Shown in pieces: positions 17,791 to 26,390 of a stretch of DNA of 64,000 bases. The DNA is from Jejubacter calystegiae (GTDB lineage: Bacteria > Pseudomonadota > Gammaproteobacteria > Enterobacterales > Enterobacteriaceae). A program made the position numbers and the translations under genes. The stretch covers positions 2,852,001 to 2,916,000 of the forward strand of contig NZ_CP040428.1 in NCBI RefSeq assembly GCF_005671395.1. Direction: 5' to 3'. Numbering within the stretch: position 1 is the stretch's first letter; every line of letters starts with the position of its first letter. The notes under the pieces are model-generated. The model ran no database searches. It was given only the letters and a program-made list of their open reading frames with translations, and was not told the origin of the DNA.

Positions 17791-18360
17791 GTGAAATCAT
17801 TACGCAACTATTTTATTTTTTTTATTGCGGCAGTGGGCCCATTATTCATTAGCGCAACGGCACTGGCACAGGACGGCGGCAAAGGGTGGTTTGACACCTT
17901 TACCGATAATGTCTCCCAGACCTGGCATGAGCCTGAGCACTATGACCTCTATATTCCTGCCATTACCTGGCACGCGCGTTTTGCTTACGACAAGGACAAG
18001 ACCGATGAGTACAACGAACGTCCGTGGGGGGCAGGGATCGGGCAATCCCGCTGGGATGAAAAAGGCAACTGGCACGGTCTTTACGTCATGGCCTTTAAGG
18101 ATTCCTATAATAAATGGGAGCCGATCGCCGGTTACGGCTGGGAAGCCACCTGGCGTCCGCTGGCGGACGATAACTTCCACCTTGGGCTCGGCTATACGGC
18201 GGGCGTAACGGCGCGCGATAACTGGAAGTACATTCCTATTCCGCTGGTATTGCCGCTGGCGTCCATCGGTTATGGTCCTGCGACTTTCCAGATGACCTAC
18301 ATTCCTGGCACCTATAACAACGGTAACGTCTACTTCGCCTGGTTCCGCTTTCAGTTTTGA
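17791..18360 (+). CDS. pagP: Lipid A palmitoyltransferase PagP
   Basis: PagP is an outer-membrane eight-stranded barrel that moves palmitate from phospholipid to lipid A, raising resistance to cationic peptides. The mature region matches E. coli PagP closely ('[20 protein letters not shown]', '[20 protein letters not shown]'), with the catalytic His in HYDLY and the Asp-Ser pair in 'FKDS'. It ends in the outer-membrane signature aromatic 'FRFQF'. The start is uncertain: GTG 17791 gives a compact signal peptide ([16 protein letters not shown], cleavage after ALA); GTG 17776 in the same frame adds five polar residues. Confidence 0.93.
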   Translation: MKSLRNYFIFFIAAVGPLFISATALAQDGGKGWFDTFTDNVSQTWHEPEHYDLYIPAITWHARFAYDKDKTDEYNERPWGAGIGQSRWDEKGNWHGLYVMAFKDSYNKWEPIAGYGWEATWRPLADDNFHLGLGYTAGVTARDNWKYIPIPLVLPLASIGYGPATFQMTYIPGTYNNGNVYFAWFRFQF

Positions 18361-18367
18361 GTAAAAA

Positions 18368-18400
18368 CGAGGTAATGGCAGTGAGGGGGTTACCTCGTTT
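18368..18400 (+). terminator. pagP terminator
   Basis: CGAGGTAA (18368-18375) and TTACCTCG (18390-18397) with TTT following. Confidence 0.7.
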
Positions 18401-18504
18401 AAAAACAAGCAATAAGGGTGGCTGTACTAAAAAGTTAGCGACTTTTATCACTTTTTATCAAAGTTCGACTGGACAAAAGCCACCACAATTGATGTACTGG
18501 TACC

Positions 18505-18529
18505 CGACACGGTATTTGTGTCGTTTTTT
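18505..18529 (+). terminator. Hairpin with T run in the cspE leader
   Basis: CGACAC - GGTATTT - GTGTCG followed by six T, ending 18 bp before the cspE ATG. It has the form of an intrinsic terminator inside the leader and could act as an attenuator or temperature-sensitive element. Confidence 0.6.
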
Positions 18530-18547
18530 CATGTAAAGGTAATTTTG

Positions 18548-18757
18548 ATGTCTAAGATTAAAGGTAACGTTAAGTGGTTTAATGAATCCAAAGGATTCGG
18601 TTTCATTACTCCGGAAGATGGCAGCAAAGACGTGTTTGTACACTTCTCCGCTATCCAGAGCAACGGTTTCAAAACTCTGGCTGAAGGTCAGCGCGTAGAG
18701 TTCGAAATCACTGACGGTGCCAAAGGCCCTTCTGCCGCTAACGTAATCGCTCTGTAA
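18548..18757 (+). CDS. cspE: Cold-shock-family RNA chaperone CspE
   Basis: CspE is a constitutive OB-fold protein that binds single-stranded RNA, melts secondary structure and acts as a transcription antiterminator. The 69-aa protein ([19 protein letters not shown]...) matches E. coli CspE along its whole length, with RNP1 'KGFGFITP' and RNP2 'VFVHFSAI'. ATG 18548 is the start; the upstream in-frame extension is in the leader hairpin. It lies downstream of pagP as in E. coli and is followed by a strong terminator. Confidence 0.96.
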   Translation: MSKIKGNVKWFNESKGFGFITPEDGSKDVFVHFSAIQSNGFKTLAEGQRVEFEITDGAKGPSAANVIAL

Positions 18758-18780
18758 GTTAGCAGTCAGACAGAATTGTA

Positions 18781-18808
18781 AAACCCGCCCTAAAGGCGGG
18801 TTTTTTTT
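18781..18808. terminator. Bidirectional terminator, cspE / crcB operon
   Basis: AAACCCGCC - CTAAA - GGCGGGTTT with eight T on the plus strand. On the minus strand the tail is TTTTAC, so it also ends the crcB-side transcript. Confidence 0.9.
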
Positions 18809-18819
18809 ATGCCTTTTTG

Positions 18820-18909
18820 CTACCAGCTAATCAGATAGCCGTAAAGAAACCAGCATACAATGGCAATACTGGCACCCACGGCAACCAGGCCGTTTAGCCG
18901 CGCTTTCAT
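18820..18909 (-). CDS. Candidate 29-aa single-span membrane microprotein downstream of crcB
   Basis: Twelve bases after the crcB stop a minus-strand ATG (18909) is preceded by GAGGGA with eight-base spacing, a near-ideal ribosome site. The frame encodes 29 residues: a basic start (MKARLNG), a hydrophobic stretch 'LVAVGASIAIVCWFLYGYLI' and the end SW, then TAG. This is the profile of enterobacterial single-pass microproteins. It ends 11 bp before the cspE/crcB terminator, so crcB and this frame form a two-gene transcript. Function unknown; an accessory to the CrcB channel is only a positional guess. Confidence 0.6.
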   Translation of the reverse strand: MKARLNGLVAVGASIAIVCWFLYGYLISW

Positions 18910-18921
18910 CGCTGTATTCCC

Positions 18922-19308
18922 TCAGGCATGGGATGAAGCGGCAGAAAACAGCCAGAAGGCAATGGCCGTCATCAGAAAAGAGCCCAGTAGATTAACCAGC
19001 ACGTTCAGGGCTGCCCAACCCAGACGCCCTTCCTGTAGCAGAAATACCACTTCGGACGAAAAGGTTGAAAAAGTGGTCAGACCGCCACAAAAGCCGGTTG
19101 TAATCAGCAGCTTCCACATGGGATCGATCTGGGTCATACGGCTGAACCAGGCCAGCCCTGCACCAATAATAAAAGCTCCCACCAGGTTGGCTGTCAGGGT
19201 ACCGACAGGAATGGCGCTATGCACCGGATTCAACCGCATGCTCAGCATCCAGCGCAGCAGGCTGCCGATTCCCCCGCCGATAAATACGGCTAATGACATC
19301 TGTAACAC
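18922..19308 (-). CDS. crcB: Fluoride ion channel CrcB/FluC
   Basis: CrcB is a small dual-topology dimeric channel that exports fluoride. The protein has four hydrophobic segments and the signatures '[10 protein letters not shown]', '[16 protein letters not shown]' and '[17 protein letters not shown]', the last carrying the Phe-box and Na+ site region. Aligning with E. coli (MLQLLLAVF...) makes GTG 19308 the likely start (128 aa), with GGAAG five bases upstream; GTG 19314 and ATG 19299 are alternatives. No fluoride riboswitch was recognised upstream. Confidence 0.93.
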   Translation of the reverse strand: MLQMSLAVFIGGGIGSLLRWMLSMRLNPVHSAIPVGTLTANLVGAFIIGAGLAWFSRMTQIDPMWKLLITTGFCGGLTTFSTFSSEVVFLLQEGRLGWAALNVLVNLLGSFLMTAIAFWLFSAASSHA

Positions 19309-19399
19309 ACACACTTCCCGTAAATATGACTAAAGTAGTGAGAGTGTAGCGCCGTCAGGGGGCTAACGGGAAGTTTGCAATACAAAAACCGGGGGAGCG

Positions 19400-20188
19400 A
19401 TGAAGGTAGCGGTTGGTCAATTTGCGGTAACACCAGACGTTGAAGCGAATCTGGCGGCCTGCTGTGGCTGGATGGCGCAGGCTGATGCACAGCAGGTGGA
19501 TCTTCTGGTGTTGCCAGAGGCGGTACTGGCCCGTAGCGACAGCGATAGCAGTCTGGCGGTAAAGGCGGCGCAGCCGCTGGAAGGGCCCTTTGTTAGCGGG
19601 CTACTGGCGGCAGGGCGGGGCTCATCGCTGACTACGGTACTGACCCTGCATGTGCCGACCGGGAACGGGCGTGCCGCGAATACGCTGGTGGCGCTGCGTA
19701 ACGGTGAGATTGTGGCAAGCTACCAGAAACTCCATCTTTACGATGCCTTTAAGATACAGGAATCTCTGCAGGTGGATGCCGGTCATAGCGTGGCGCCGCT
19801 CATTGAGGTGGCGGGCATGAAGGTGGGACTGCTGACCTGCTACGATTTACGCTTTCCCGAACTGGCGATGAGTCTGGCGCTGGCCGGAGCACAGGTGCTG
19901 GCGCTACCGGCGGCCTGGGTGCGCGGTGGCCATAAAGAGCGTCACTGGGAACTTTTGCTGGCTGCACGAGCGCTGGATACCACCTGTTATGTGGCGGCGG
20001 CAGATGAGTGTGGTGCCCGCAATATTGGGCTGAGTCGGGTCGTGGACCCGTTAGGGGTGACGCTGGCAGGTCTTGGCGAGCAGCCGGGCATGGTGTGCGC
20101 CAGCCTGAGCCAGGAACGGCTGGCGGAAGTGCGTGCCAGCCTGCCGGTCCTGGCTAACCGCCGCTTTGCTGCCCCCCGGTTGGTATAA
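19400..20188 (+). CDS. ybeM: Deaminated glutathione amidase (nitrilase family, YbeM/Nit1)
   Basis: A 262-aa carbon-nitrogen hydrolase. Family members related to Nit1/YbeM hydrolyse deaminated glutathione, a metabolite-repair reaction. The catalytic triad is intact: Glu40 in '[10 protein letters not shown]', Lys110 in 'SYQKLHLYD' and Cys147 in '[12 protein letters not shown]'. In E. coli K-12 the corresponding gene is interrupted, whereas here the frame is complete. GGGGGAG precedes the ATG. It is divergent from crcB and followed by tatE, as in related enterobacteria. Confidence 0.9.
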   Translation: MKVAVGQFAVTPDVEANLAACCGWMAQADAQQVDLLVLPEAVLARSDSDSSLAVKAAQPLEGPFVSGLLAAGRGSSLTTVLTLHVPTGNGRAANTLVALRNGEIVASYQKLHLYDAFKIQESLQVDAGHSVAPLIEVAGMKVGLLTCYDLRFPELAMSLALAGAQVLALPAAWVRGGHKERHWELLLAARALDTTCYVAAADECGARNIGLSRVVDPLGVTLAGLGEQPGMVCASLSQERLAEVRASLPVLANRRFAAPRLV

Positions 20189-20302
20189 TTTTCGTCGTCT
20201 GGCTTGATTCACCCTGTTACAGATTGCTATTGTGTCGCGGCGAATAATGACCGTTAATAACCTCAGGTTTTTTTCGGTTAGTTTTGAATTAAGAAGGTAA
20301 CT

Positions 20303-20497
20303 ATGGGCGAGATTAGCATTACCAAGCTGCTGGTGGTCGGTGTACTGATCGTATTACTGTTTGGTACTAAGAAGTTACGCACCCTGGGCGGCGATCTCGG
20401 AGCGGCCATTAAGGGATTTAAGAAGGCCATGAATGACGATGAGAAGCCCGCTGCGAACAACGAAGCGTCGGCAGAGCGACTCTCTCATAAAGAGTAA
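20303..20497 (+). CDS. tatE: Twin-arginine translocase component TatE
   Basis: TatE is a TatA paralogue, part of the pore-forming side of the Tat system that exports folded proteins. The 64-aa protein has the short N-terminal membrane helix 'ITKLLVVGVLIVLLFGTKKL', the F-G-x-K-K-L hinge, the amphipathic helix 'GGDLGAAIKGFKKAM' and a charged tail. It is monocistronic and distinct from tatABC, with an AAGGTAA ribosome site and a strong terminator. Confidence 0.95.
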   Translation: MGEISITKLLVVGVLIVLLFGTKKLRTLGGDLGAAIKGFKKAMNDDEKPAANNEASAERLSHKE

Positions 20498-20517
20498 TTT
20501 CCGGGTCTTATACCGAT

Positions 20518-20547
20518 AAAAAAACCGGCCATGCGGGCCGGTTTTTT
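20518..20547. terminator. Bidirectional terminator between tatE and lipA
   Basis: AAAACCGGCC - ATGCG - GGCCGGTTTTTT between the convergent tatE and lipA stops. Confidence 0.9.
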
Positions 20548-20586
20548 ATTATCAGGCAAAAAAGGTGTAACTAAAGGTTACAGCCG

Positions 20587-21552
20587 TTATTTCACCTCTT
20601 CGCCTTTGGCCTGCAGGTCGGCGTGATAAGAAGAGCGCACGAAGGGGCCACAGGCCGCGTGGGTGAAGCCCATGGCCAGCGCTTCCGCTTTCATCTCTTC
20701 AAATTCGTCCGGGCTGACGTAGCGCTGCACCGGTAAGTGGTGGCGGCTCGGCTGCAGATACTGGCCCAGAGTCAGCATGGTGACCCCATGACTGCGCAGG
20801 TCGCGCATGACCTGGATAATCTCTTCGTTGGTTTCCCCCAGCCCGACCATCAGACCAGACTTGGTTGGCAGCTCCGGATGTGCCTCTTTAAAGCGCTCCA
20901 GCAGGCGCAGTGACCACGAGTAGTCGGCGCCCGGGCGAACCTGACGGTACAGACGCGGCACGTTCTCCAGGTTGTGGTTGAAGACGTCCGGCGGGGTGGC
21001 GTTCAGAATATCCAGCGCCCGATCCATACGACCGCGGAAGTCAGGAACCAGGGTTTCGATCTTGATGCTGGGGGTCTTTTCGCGGATGGCGCTGATGCAG
21101 TCGGCGAAGTGCTGGGCACCGCCGTCGCGCAGATCGTCGCGATCCACCGAAGTGATGACCACATAGCGCAGCCCCATATCTGAAATGGTCTGAGCCAGTT
21201 TACGGGGTTCGTCGGCTTCGGGCGCGACCGGACGGCCATGGGCGACGTCACAGAATGGGCAGCGGCGGGTACAGATAGCCCCCAGGATCATAAAGGTGGC
21301 CGTACCGTGGTTGAAACACTCCGCCAGATTAGGGCATGAGGCTTCTTCACAGACGGAGTGCAGGCCGTTTTTGCGCATCGCCGCTTTAATACCCTGGATA
21401 CGGGAGGAGTCGGCAGGCAGGCGGATCTTCATCCATTCCGGCTTTCTCAGCAGCTCCTGACGCTCGGTTGCTACGGTTTTCACCGGAATCAGGGCCATTT
21501 TATCGGCGTCGCGGTATTTGACTCCGCGCTCCATCACAATGGGTTTACTCAT
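20587..21552 (-). CDS. lipA: Lipoyl synthase
   Basis: LipA is a radical-SAM enzyme that inserts two sulfurs into octanoyl groups on lipoyl domains, consuming its auxiliary [4Fe-4S] cluster. Both cluster motifs are visible: the auxiliary '[12 protein letters not shown]' and the radical-SAM '[10 protein letters not shown]'; the C-terminal 'RSSYHA' serine ligand is also there. ATG 21552 gives 321 aa, as in E. coli; the open frame extends 13 codons further without a match. ybeF, which separates lipA and lipB in K-12, is absent. Confidence 0.97.
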   Translation of the reverse strand: MSKPIVMERGVKYRDADKMALIPVKTVATERQELLRKPEWMKIRLPADSSRIQGIKAAMRKNGLHSVCEEASCPNLAECFNHGTATFMILGAICTRRCPFCDVAHGRPVAPEADEPRKLAQTISDMGLRYVVITSVDRDDLRDGGAQHFADCISAIREKTPSIKIETLVPDFRGRMDRALDILNATPPDVFNHNLENVPRLYRQVRPGADYSWSLRLLERFKEAHPELPTKSGLMVGLGETNEEIIQVMRDLRSHGVTMLTLGQYLQPSRHHLPVQRYVSPDEFEEMKAEALAMGFTHAACGPFVRSSYHADLQAKGEEVK

Positions 21553-21751
21553 AGCGTGCGTATTCCAGTCCAGCAGTGGGTGATGGGACAAAAAGCTTCA
21601 AATTCAAGATGTAGACGTATTTATCAACTATTTTTGAATTTGTTTACCGGAGTATATCATTTATGAAACCTGGAAAGCAGTCGTGCCCCGCCGGAAAGCG
21701 CCAAAAAGATGTAAAAAATTTGTTATTTTGTGCGTTCTGACGGCGCCGGAA

Positions 21752-22399
21752 TTAGTTCGCTAACCAGCGGTGCGGCGCGTTATCCAGTAGCTTCATCATA
21801 TTCTCTACCAGCCGCGGCGCCAGTTGCAATGGGGTGGCATCAGGCACCCATTGTGAAACCTGCGTCATCTCCATACCCGCATAGCCGCAGGGATTGATGC
21901 GTTGGAAAGGGGAGAGATCCATAGCGACATTGAGCGCCAGGCCGTGGAATGAACAGCCCTTGCGGATACGCAGACCCAGCGAGCAGATTTTACGCTGTTC
22001 CACATAGACCCCTGGCGCATCAGGACGGGCGTAGGCCTCAATACCCAGCTCAGCCAGAGTGATCACCACCGTCTGTTCCAGCACGGTGACCAGCTCGCGG
22101 ACGCCCAGCTTGCGGCGCCGCAGGTTTAGCAGCACATAGACTACCTGTTGACCCGGTCCGTGATAGGTGACCTGACCGCCACGGTCGCTCTGTACCACCG
22201 GGATATCGCCGGGCGCCAGAATATGCTCGGCCTTACCTGCCTGGCCCTGCGTAAAGACCGGGGGATGTTCAACCAGCCAGATCTCGTCCGGATTCTGTTC
22301 GTCGCGGGTATCGGTGAATTCGTGCATCGCCTGAGAAACGGGTTCCCAGGGCTGTAGCCCAAGCTGGCGTATCAGTATGGTATCGGTATCTTGAGACAA
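21752..22399 (-). CDS. lipB: Octanoyl-[acyl carrier protein]:protein octanoyltransferase
   Basis: LipB transfers octanoyl from ACP to lipoyl domains, supplying LipA. The 215-aa protein carries the catalytic pair at the expected spacing: Lys137 in '[13 protein letters not shown]' and Cys171 in '[11 protein letters not shown]' (E. coli K135/C169). '[16 protein letters not shown]' is the substrate-pocket motif. It lies in the order ybeD-lipB-lipA on the minus strand. Confidence 0.96.
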   Translation of the reverse strand: MSQDTDTILIRQLGLQPWEPVSQAMHEFTDTRDEQNPDEIWLVEHPPVFTQGQAGKAEHILAPGDIPVVQSDRGGQVTYHGPGQQVVYVLLNLRRRKLGVRELVTVLEQTVVITLAELGIEAYARPDAPGVYVEQRKICSLGLRIRKGCSFHGLALNVAMDLSPFQRINPCGYAGMEMTQVSQWVPDATPLQLAPRLVENMMKLLDNAPHRWLAN

Positions 22400-22492
22400 A
22401 ACAGCGTCTCCGGCTGATCAACGGTGCAGGGAGTATATCACAGCGGGAAAGCGGGGGAGGATGACCCGGCCCGGAGGAGCCGGGAAGCAGAA

Positions 22493-22756
22493 TTACAGTA
22501 CCATGCGAACGATTTCGATGTTGCCCAGCTCTTCGTACAGGGTCTCTACCTGATCGATATGCGTTGCGGTAATGGTGATGGAGACCGAGTGATAATTCCC
22601 TTTCGAACTGGGTTTTACCTGCGGGGTATAGTCGCCCGGGGCGTGGCGTTGCACCACCTCTACCACCTGATCAACCAGCTCCGGTTTCGCCAGACCCATC
22701 ACTTTGTAGGTGAAAGGGCAGGGGAATTCAAGTAGCTCGTTCAGTTTGGTTTTCAT
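22493..22756 (-). CDS. ybeD: DUF493-family protein YbeD
   Basis: An 87-aa small alpha/beta protein with an ACT-like (ferredoxin) fold in E. coli, matching YbeD throughout ('[16 protein letters not shown]' and '[20 protein letters not shown]'). No catalytic residues are evident. Its constant place between dacA and lipB suggests a regulatory or lipoate-related role, but function is not established. Confidence 0.93.
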   Translation of the reverse strand: MKTKLNELLEFPCPFTYKVMGLAKPELVDQVVEVVQRHAPGDYTPQVKPSSKGNYHSVSITITATHIDQVETLYEELGNIEIVRMVL

Positions 22757-22855
22757 GGTTGCTCCAGCATAACAAAAGAATCACTCCCGCCAGGGGCGGG
22801 AGTGGTTGATACAGATAATATGGGGCCGTTCGCGGCAATATCAAGGGGCCGACGT

Positions 22856-24067
22856 TTAGCCGAACCAGCGATGGAACATCAGCTTAATATAGTCGATGAT
22901 GCGGCTGAAGAAGTTGCCTTCGTCGATCTCTTTCAGCACCACCAGCGGGCGTTGCTCAATGGTTTTACCGTCCAGCTGGAAGTTGATGGTACCTACCACC
23001 TGGTTTTTATGCAGCGGAGCATTCAGCTCACCGCTGTTAAGCACATAGCTGGCCTTCAGATCTTTCATACGGCCGCGCGGAATGGTGAGATAGACATCTT
23101 TATCCACCCCGAGGGAGGCGCGATCGCTGTTACCGAACCAGGCGGGTTCAGAGGCGAACTCTTTACCGGCGCGCAGCGGGTTCACGGTTTCGAAGAAGCG
23201 GAAGCCCCAGGTCAGCAGCTTCTTGCTTTCGGACTCGCGTCCCTTAAAGGTACGACCGCCCATGACGGCTGAGATCAGGCGCATCTGGCCTTCGGTAGCG
23301 GAAGCGACCAGGTTGTAGCCTGCCTTGCTGGTGTGGCCTGTTTTGATGCCATCGACGTTGAGGTTTTTGTCCCACAGCAGGCCATTGCGGTTCATCTGGC
23401 GAATGCCGTTAAAGGTGAACTCTTTCTCTTTGTAGATGGAGTACTCATTAGGGACGTCACGAATCAGCGCCTGGCCTATTTTCGCCATATCGCGGGCCGA
23501 GCTGTACTGACCCTCAGCGTCCAGACCGTGCACGGTTTCAAAGTGGGTATTCTTCAGACCCAGCGCGCCCGCATAGTTATTCATCAGACTGACAAAGGCG
23601 TCCTGGCTACCGGCCACATAATCGGCCATCGCGACGCAGGCGTCGTTACCGGACTGCAGGTTGATACCGCGAATCAGCTGGGAAACCGGCACTTCCATCC
23701 CCGGTTTCAGGAACATCAGCGAAGAGCCCTTAAATACCGGATTGCCGGTGGCCCAGGCGTCTTTGCCAATGGTGACCTGATCGGACTCTTTAAATTTACC
23801 GGCCTTCATGGCCTGACCGATAACATAGCTGGTCATCATTTTGGTCAGACTGGCGGGATCCCGGCGGGCGTCGGCGTTGTGCTCGGCCAGAACTTTACCG
23901 GAATTGTAATCAATCAGGACCCAGGATTCGGCATCGATCTGCGGCGCCCCCGGAATCATGGTCTTGATATTGATATCTTCGGCCTGAGCAGCGGAAATGG
24001 TGGTCAGCGCAACGGTGGCGGCAATCGCCAGGCGCCGGGTAAAGCGAGTCGATAGAGATCTGGTCAT
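22856..24067 (-). CDS. dacA: D-alanyl-D-alanine carboxypeptidase PBP5
   Basis: PBP5 trims the terminal D-Ala from peptidoglycan pentapeptides in the periplasm and helps keep cell shape uniform. Active-site motifs are SxxK (Ser73-Leu-Thr-Lys76 in 'PASLTKMM'), SGN (139-141 in 'LQSGNDAC') and KTG ('[12 protein letters not shown]'). A signal peptide precedes AEDINIK, and the amphipathic C-terminal anchor is '[14 protein letters not shown]'. ATG 24067 gives 403 aa, the E. coli length; the open frame continues 24 codons upstream without similarity. Confidence 0.97.
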   Translation of the reverse strand: MTRSLSTRFTRRLAIAATVALTTISAAQAEDINIKTMIPGAPQIDAESWVLIDYNSGKVLAEHNADARRDPASLTKMMTSYVIGQAMKAGKFKESDQVTIGKDAWATGNPVFKGSSLMFLKPGMEVPVSQLIRGINLQSGNDACVAMADYVAGSQDAFVSLMNNYAGALGLKNTHFETVHGLDAEGQYSSARDMAKIGQALIRDVPNEYSIYKEKEFTFNGIRQMNRNGLLWDKNLNVDGIKTGHTSKAGYNLVASATEGQMRLISAVMGGRTFKGRESESKKLLTWGFRFFETVNPLRAGKEFASEPAWFGNSDRASLGVDKDVYLTIPRGRMKDLKASYVLNSGELNAPLHKNQVVGTINFQLDGKTIEQRPLVVLKEIDEGNFFSRIIDYIKLMFHRWFG

Positions 24068-24206
24068 GGTCTGAACTGGCAACATCCGTGATGGAATGAA
24101 AAAGTGGTTTACTATAACAAATGCCCTGGGGAGAGACACCCGACTTTGCGCAGGATTTATTACCGGTGTTTACATAAATTGACGCAAAATCGGATATCTG
24201 ATGCCG

Positions 24207-25265
24207 TTACTGGGCGCTGGTCACAAAACTCTGGGGCTGTCCGGCGCTCAGCAGGCGCTGCTGAATCTCTACCGCTTCGCCACGGGTGGCGAATGGTCCT
24301 AACTGAATGCGCCATACTGGACCGTTCTGGGCCACGCGCCCCGGTACCGAATACTGCTGGCTGAGCTGCTGCTGCCACTGATTAGCGCGTGCGCCGTCGC
24401 TGACAGCCCCGACCTGGACCACATAGCTTCCGCTGGTTGAAGATGCGCCCTGGATTGAACCCGGCGCAGTTACCGGCGCGTTATGTTCCCCGGTGGCGGT
24501 CTGATAGTCGGGAGTGGCGGGCTGCTGTGCGCCCTGAGCGGCAGGTTGCGCAGTGTCTGGCTGCTGCTGGTCGACACCTGCAGGTTGAGCCATATTTTGC
24601 TGCTGCGGGGCCTGTCCGTTCACTTCGTTCTGCTGAGCGGCTGGCTGCGCGCCGCCGCCATTGCCGCTCAGGTCCGGACGGGCCGGCAGGGCATAGGTCT
24701 GGCGAGCGATAGTGGTACAGGCCGTACCCGGGCCGGAGAGCGTCCCGTCCTGGGCCACAATAATAGGATCGACGCGAACTTTGGTGTTGTTCGAGGTGTT
24801 CAGGCGGTCCGCCGCGGCCTGGGACAGCGTGATAATCCGCTCGTTGCTGTACGGGCCGCGATCGTTAATACGTACCACAATCATCCGCCCGTTAGCGAGG
24901 TTAGTGATACGCGCGTAGCCCGGAACTGGCAGCGTCGGATGCGCTGCGGTCAGCTGTCCCGTGTCCCAGGTTTCGCCGGTGGCGGTCGTACGGGCGCCGC
25001 TGTTATCAATGGCTGCAAGGCCGGTCTGACTGAACTGGGAAGGATCCTGAACGATACGGTACTGCTTACCGTCGCGTTGATAATCCTGATTCGCCGTTGG
25101 GCTTAGCGCTTCCGGGCGCGGATCCGCGCCGGTAATTTCAACATTCGGTCCGTTGCACACCGCCGGTTGAGGGGCGGTATTGGCCTGCTGGCTGTTGTTG
25201 TTATCGGTGCTACATGCTGCCAGTAATCCTGCGGCAACGCAGACTCCAATCCACTGTTTACGCAT
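24207..25265 (-). CDS. rlpA: Rare lipoprotein A (septal, SPOR-domain)
   Basis: RlpA is an outer-membrane lipoprotein with a double-psi barrel and a C-terminal SPOR domain that binds denuded septal glycan; the P. aeruginosa homologue is a lytic transglycosylase. Seen here are the lipobox 'LLAACS' (Cys18), the barrel core 'YARITNLANGRMIVVRINDR' near 125, a Gln/Ala/Pro-rich linker of about 80 residues (about 210-285) and the SPOR domain 'YVVQVGAVSDGARANQWQQQ'. The start is ATG 25265, with AAGGGG eight bases upstream. The open frame continues across the start into rodA and is not coding there. 352 aa versus 362 in K-12; the linker is the variable part. Confidence 0.93.
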   Translation of the reverse strand: MRKQWIGVCVAAGLLAACSTDNNNSQQANTAPQPAVCNGPNVEITGADPRPEALSPTANQDYQRDGKQYRIVQDPSQFSQTGLAAIDNSGARTTATGETWDTGQLTAAHPTLPVPGYARITNLANGRMIVVRINDRGPYSNERIITLSQAAADRLNTSNNTKVRVDPIIVAQDGTLSGPGTACTTIARQTYALPARPDLSGNGGGAQPAAQQNEVNGQAPQQQNMAQPAGVDQQQPDTAQPAAQGAQQPATPDYQTATGEHNAPVTAPGSIQGASSTSGSYVVQVGAVSDGARANQWQQQLSQQYSVPGRVAQNGPVWRIQLGPFATRGEAVEIQQRLLSAGQPQSFVTSAQ

Positions 25266-25276
25266 CCTCATACCCC

Positions 25277-26389
25277 TTACACACTCTTCGATAGCATTTT
25301 TCTGTGAGTATGGATCGACATAATAATGCCGAATCCAGCCATCAGGACGATCAGGGCCGACCCTCCGTAACTGACCAGCGGTAACGGCACCCCAACGACG
25401 GGTAAGATACCACTCACCATCCCGATATTCACAAAGACGTAGACAAATAAAATCAGCATCAGCCCCCCGGCGATGACCCGGCCAAAGGTGGTCTGCGCGT
25501 GGGCGGCAATCCACAGCCCGCGCATAATCAACAGCAGATAGAGTGTGAGCAGAATCAGCACGCCGACCATGCCCAGCTCTTCGGCCAGCACCGCGAAGAT
25601 AAAGTCGGTGTGGCGTTCGGGCAGGAATTCCAGCTGCGACTGGGTACCATGCATCCACCCTTTACCGCGCAGGCCGCCGGAGCCGATGGCAATCTTGGAC
25701 TGAATAATATGATAGCCCGCCCCCAGCGGATCGCTTTCTGGATCGAGTAGCATCATCACGCGCTGTCGCTGGTAGTCGTGCATCAGGAAGAACCAGAGTA
25801 TCGGGATAAAAGCCGCCAGCAGCAGGATAGCAATACCGATCAGTCGCCAGCTTAGCCCGGCCAGGAACAGCACGAACAGGCCAGAAGAGGCCACCAGAAT
25901 GGAGGTACCCAGGTCAGGCTGAGCCGCCACCAGCAGGGTCGGCATAAAGATCAGCACCAGGGCGATACCGGTATTTTTCAGCGATGGCGGGCAGACATCG
26001 CGGTTGATAAAGCGCGCCACCATCAAGGGGACGGCAATCTTGGCCAGTTCCGAGGGCTGAAAGCGTATGATACCCAGGTCCAGCCAGCGCTGAGCCCCTT
26101 TAGAGATAGCACCAAAGGCGTCCACCGCCACCAGCAGGATGATAGTGATGATATAAAACCATGGCGCCCAGCCTTCGTAGACGCGCGGCGGCACCTGGGC
26201 CATCACGATCATTACGGTCAGGCCGATAAGAATCTGACCGATTTTGCGTTCGGTCATGCCGGGATCCTGGCCGCTGGCGCTCCAGATAATCAGGGCGCTG
26301 TAGAACAGCAGGGCCAGCACCGTCAGCAAAAAGGTGGGGTCGATATGGATTTTGTCCCACAGCGACCGCTTATTGGGGTTATCGGTCAT
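25277..26389 (-). CDS. rodA: Peptidoglycan glycosyltransferase RodA (MrdB)
   Basis: RodA is the SEDS-family polymerase of the elongasome and works with PBP2, encoded immediately upstream. The 370-aa membrane protein has about ten spans and the SEDS core '[19 protein letters not shown]', '[19 protein letters not shown]' and '[19 protein letters not shown]'. mrdA ends one base before its start, showing translational coupling, and rlpA follows after 11 bp. Confidence 0.97.
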   Translation of the reverse strand: MTDNPNKRSLWDKIHIDPTFLLTVLALLFYSALIIWSASGQDPGMTERKIGQILIGLTVMIVMAQVPPRVYEGWAPWFYIITIILLVAVDAFGAISKGAQRWLDLGIIRFQPSELAKIAVPLMVARFINRDVCPPSLKNTGIALVLIFMPTLLVAAQPDLGTSILVASSGLFVLFLAGLSWRLIGIAILLLAAFIPILWFFLMHDYQRQRVMMLLDPESDPLGAGYHIIQSKIAIGSGGLRGKGWMHGTQSQLEFLPERHTDFIFAVLAEELGMVGVLILLTLYLLLIMRGLWIAAHAQTTFGRVIAGGLMLILFVYVFVNIGMVSGILPVVGVPLPLVSYGGSALIVLMAGFGIIMSIHTHRKMLSKSV

Positions 26390-26390
26390 G

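Noticed and set aside
19315-19399. Fluoride riboswitch upstream of crcB
   Set aside because: The 85-bp gap to ybeM lacks the conserved core sequences and pseudoknot segments of that riboswitch as far as can be read.
24207-25658. rlpA frame extended 131 codons upstream
   Set aside because: The extension lies inside rodA in another frame; the lipobox and the match to RlpA begin at 25265.
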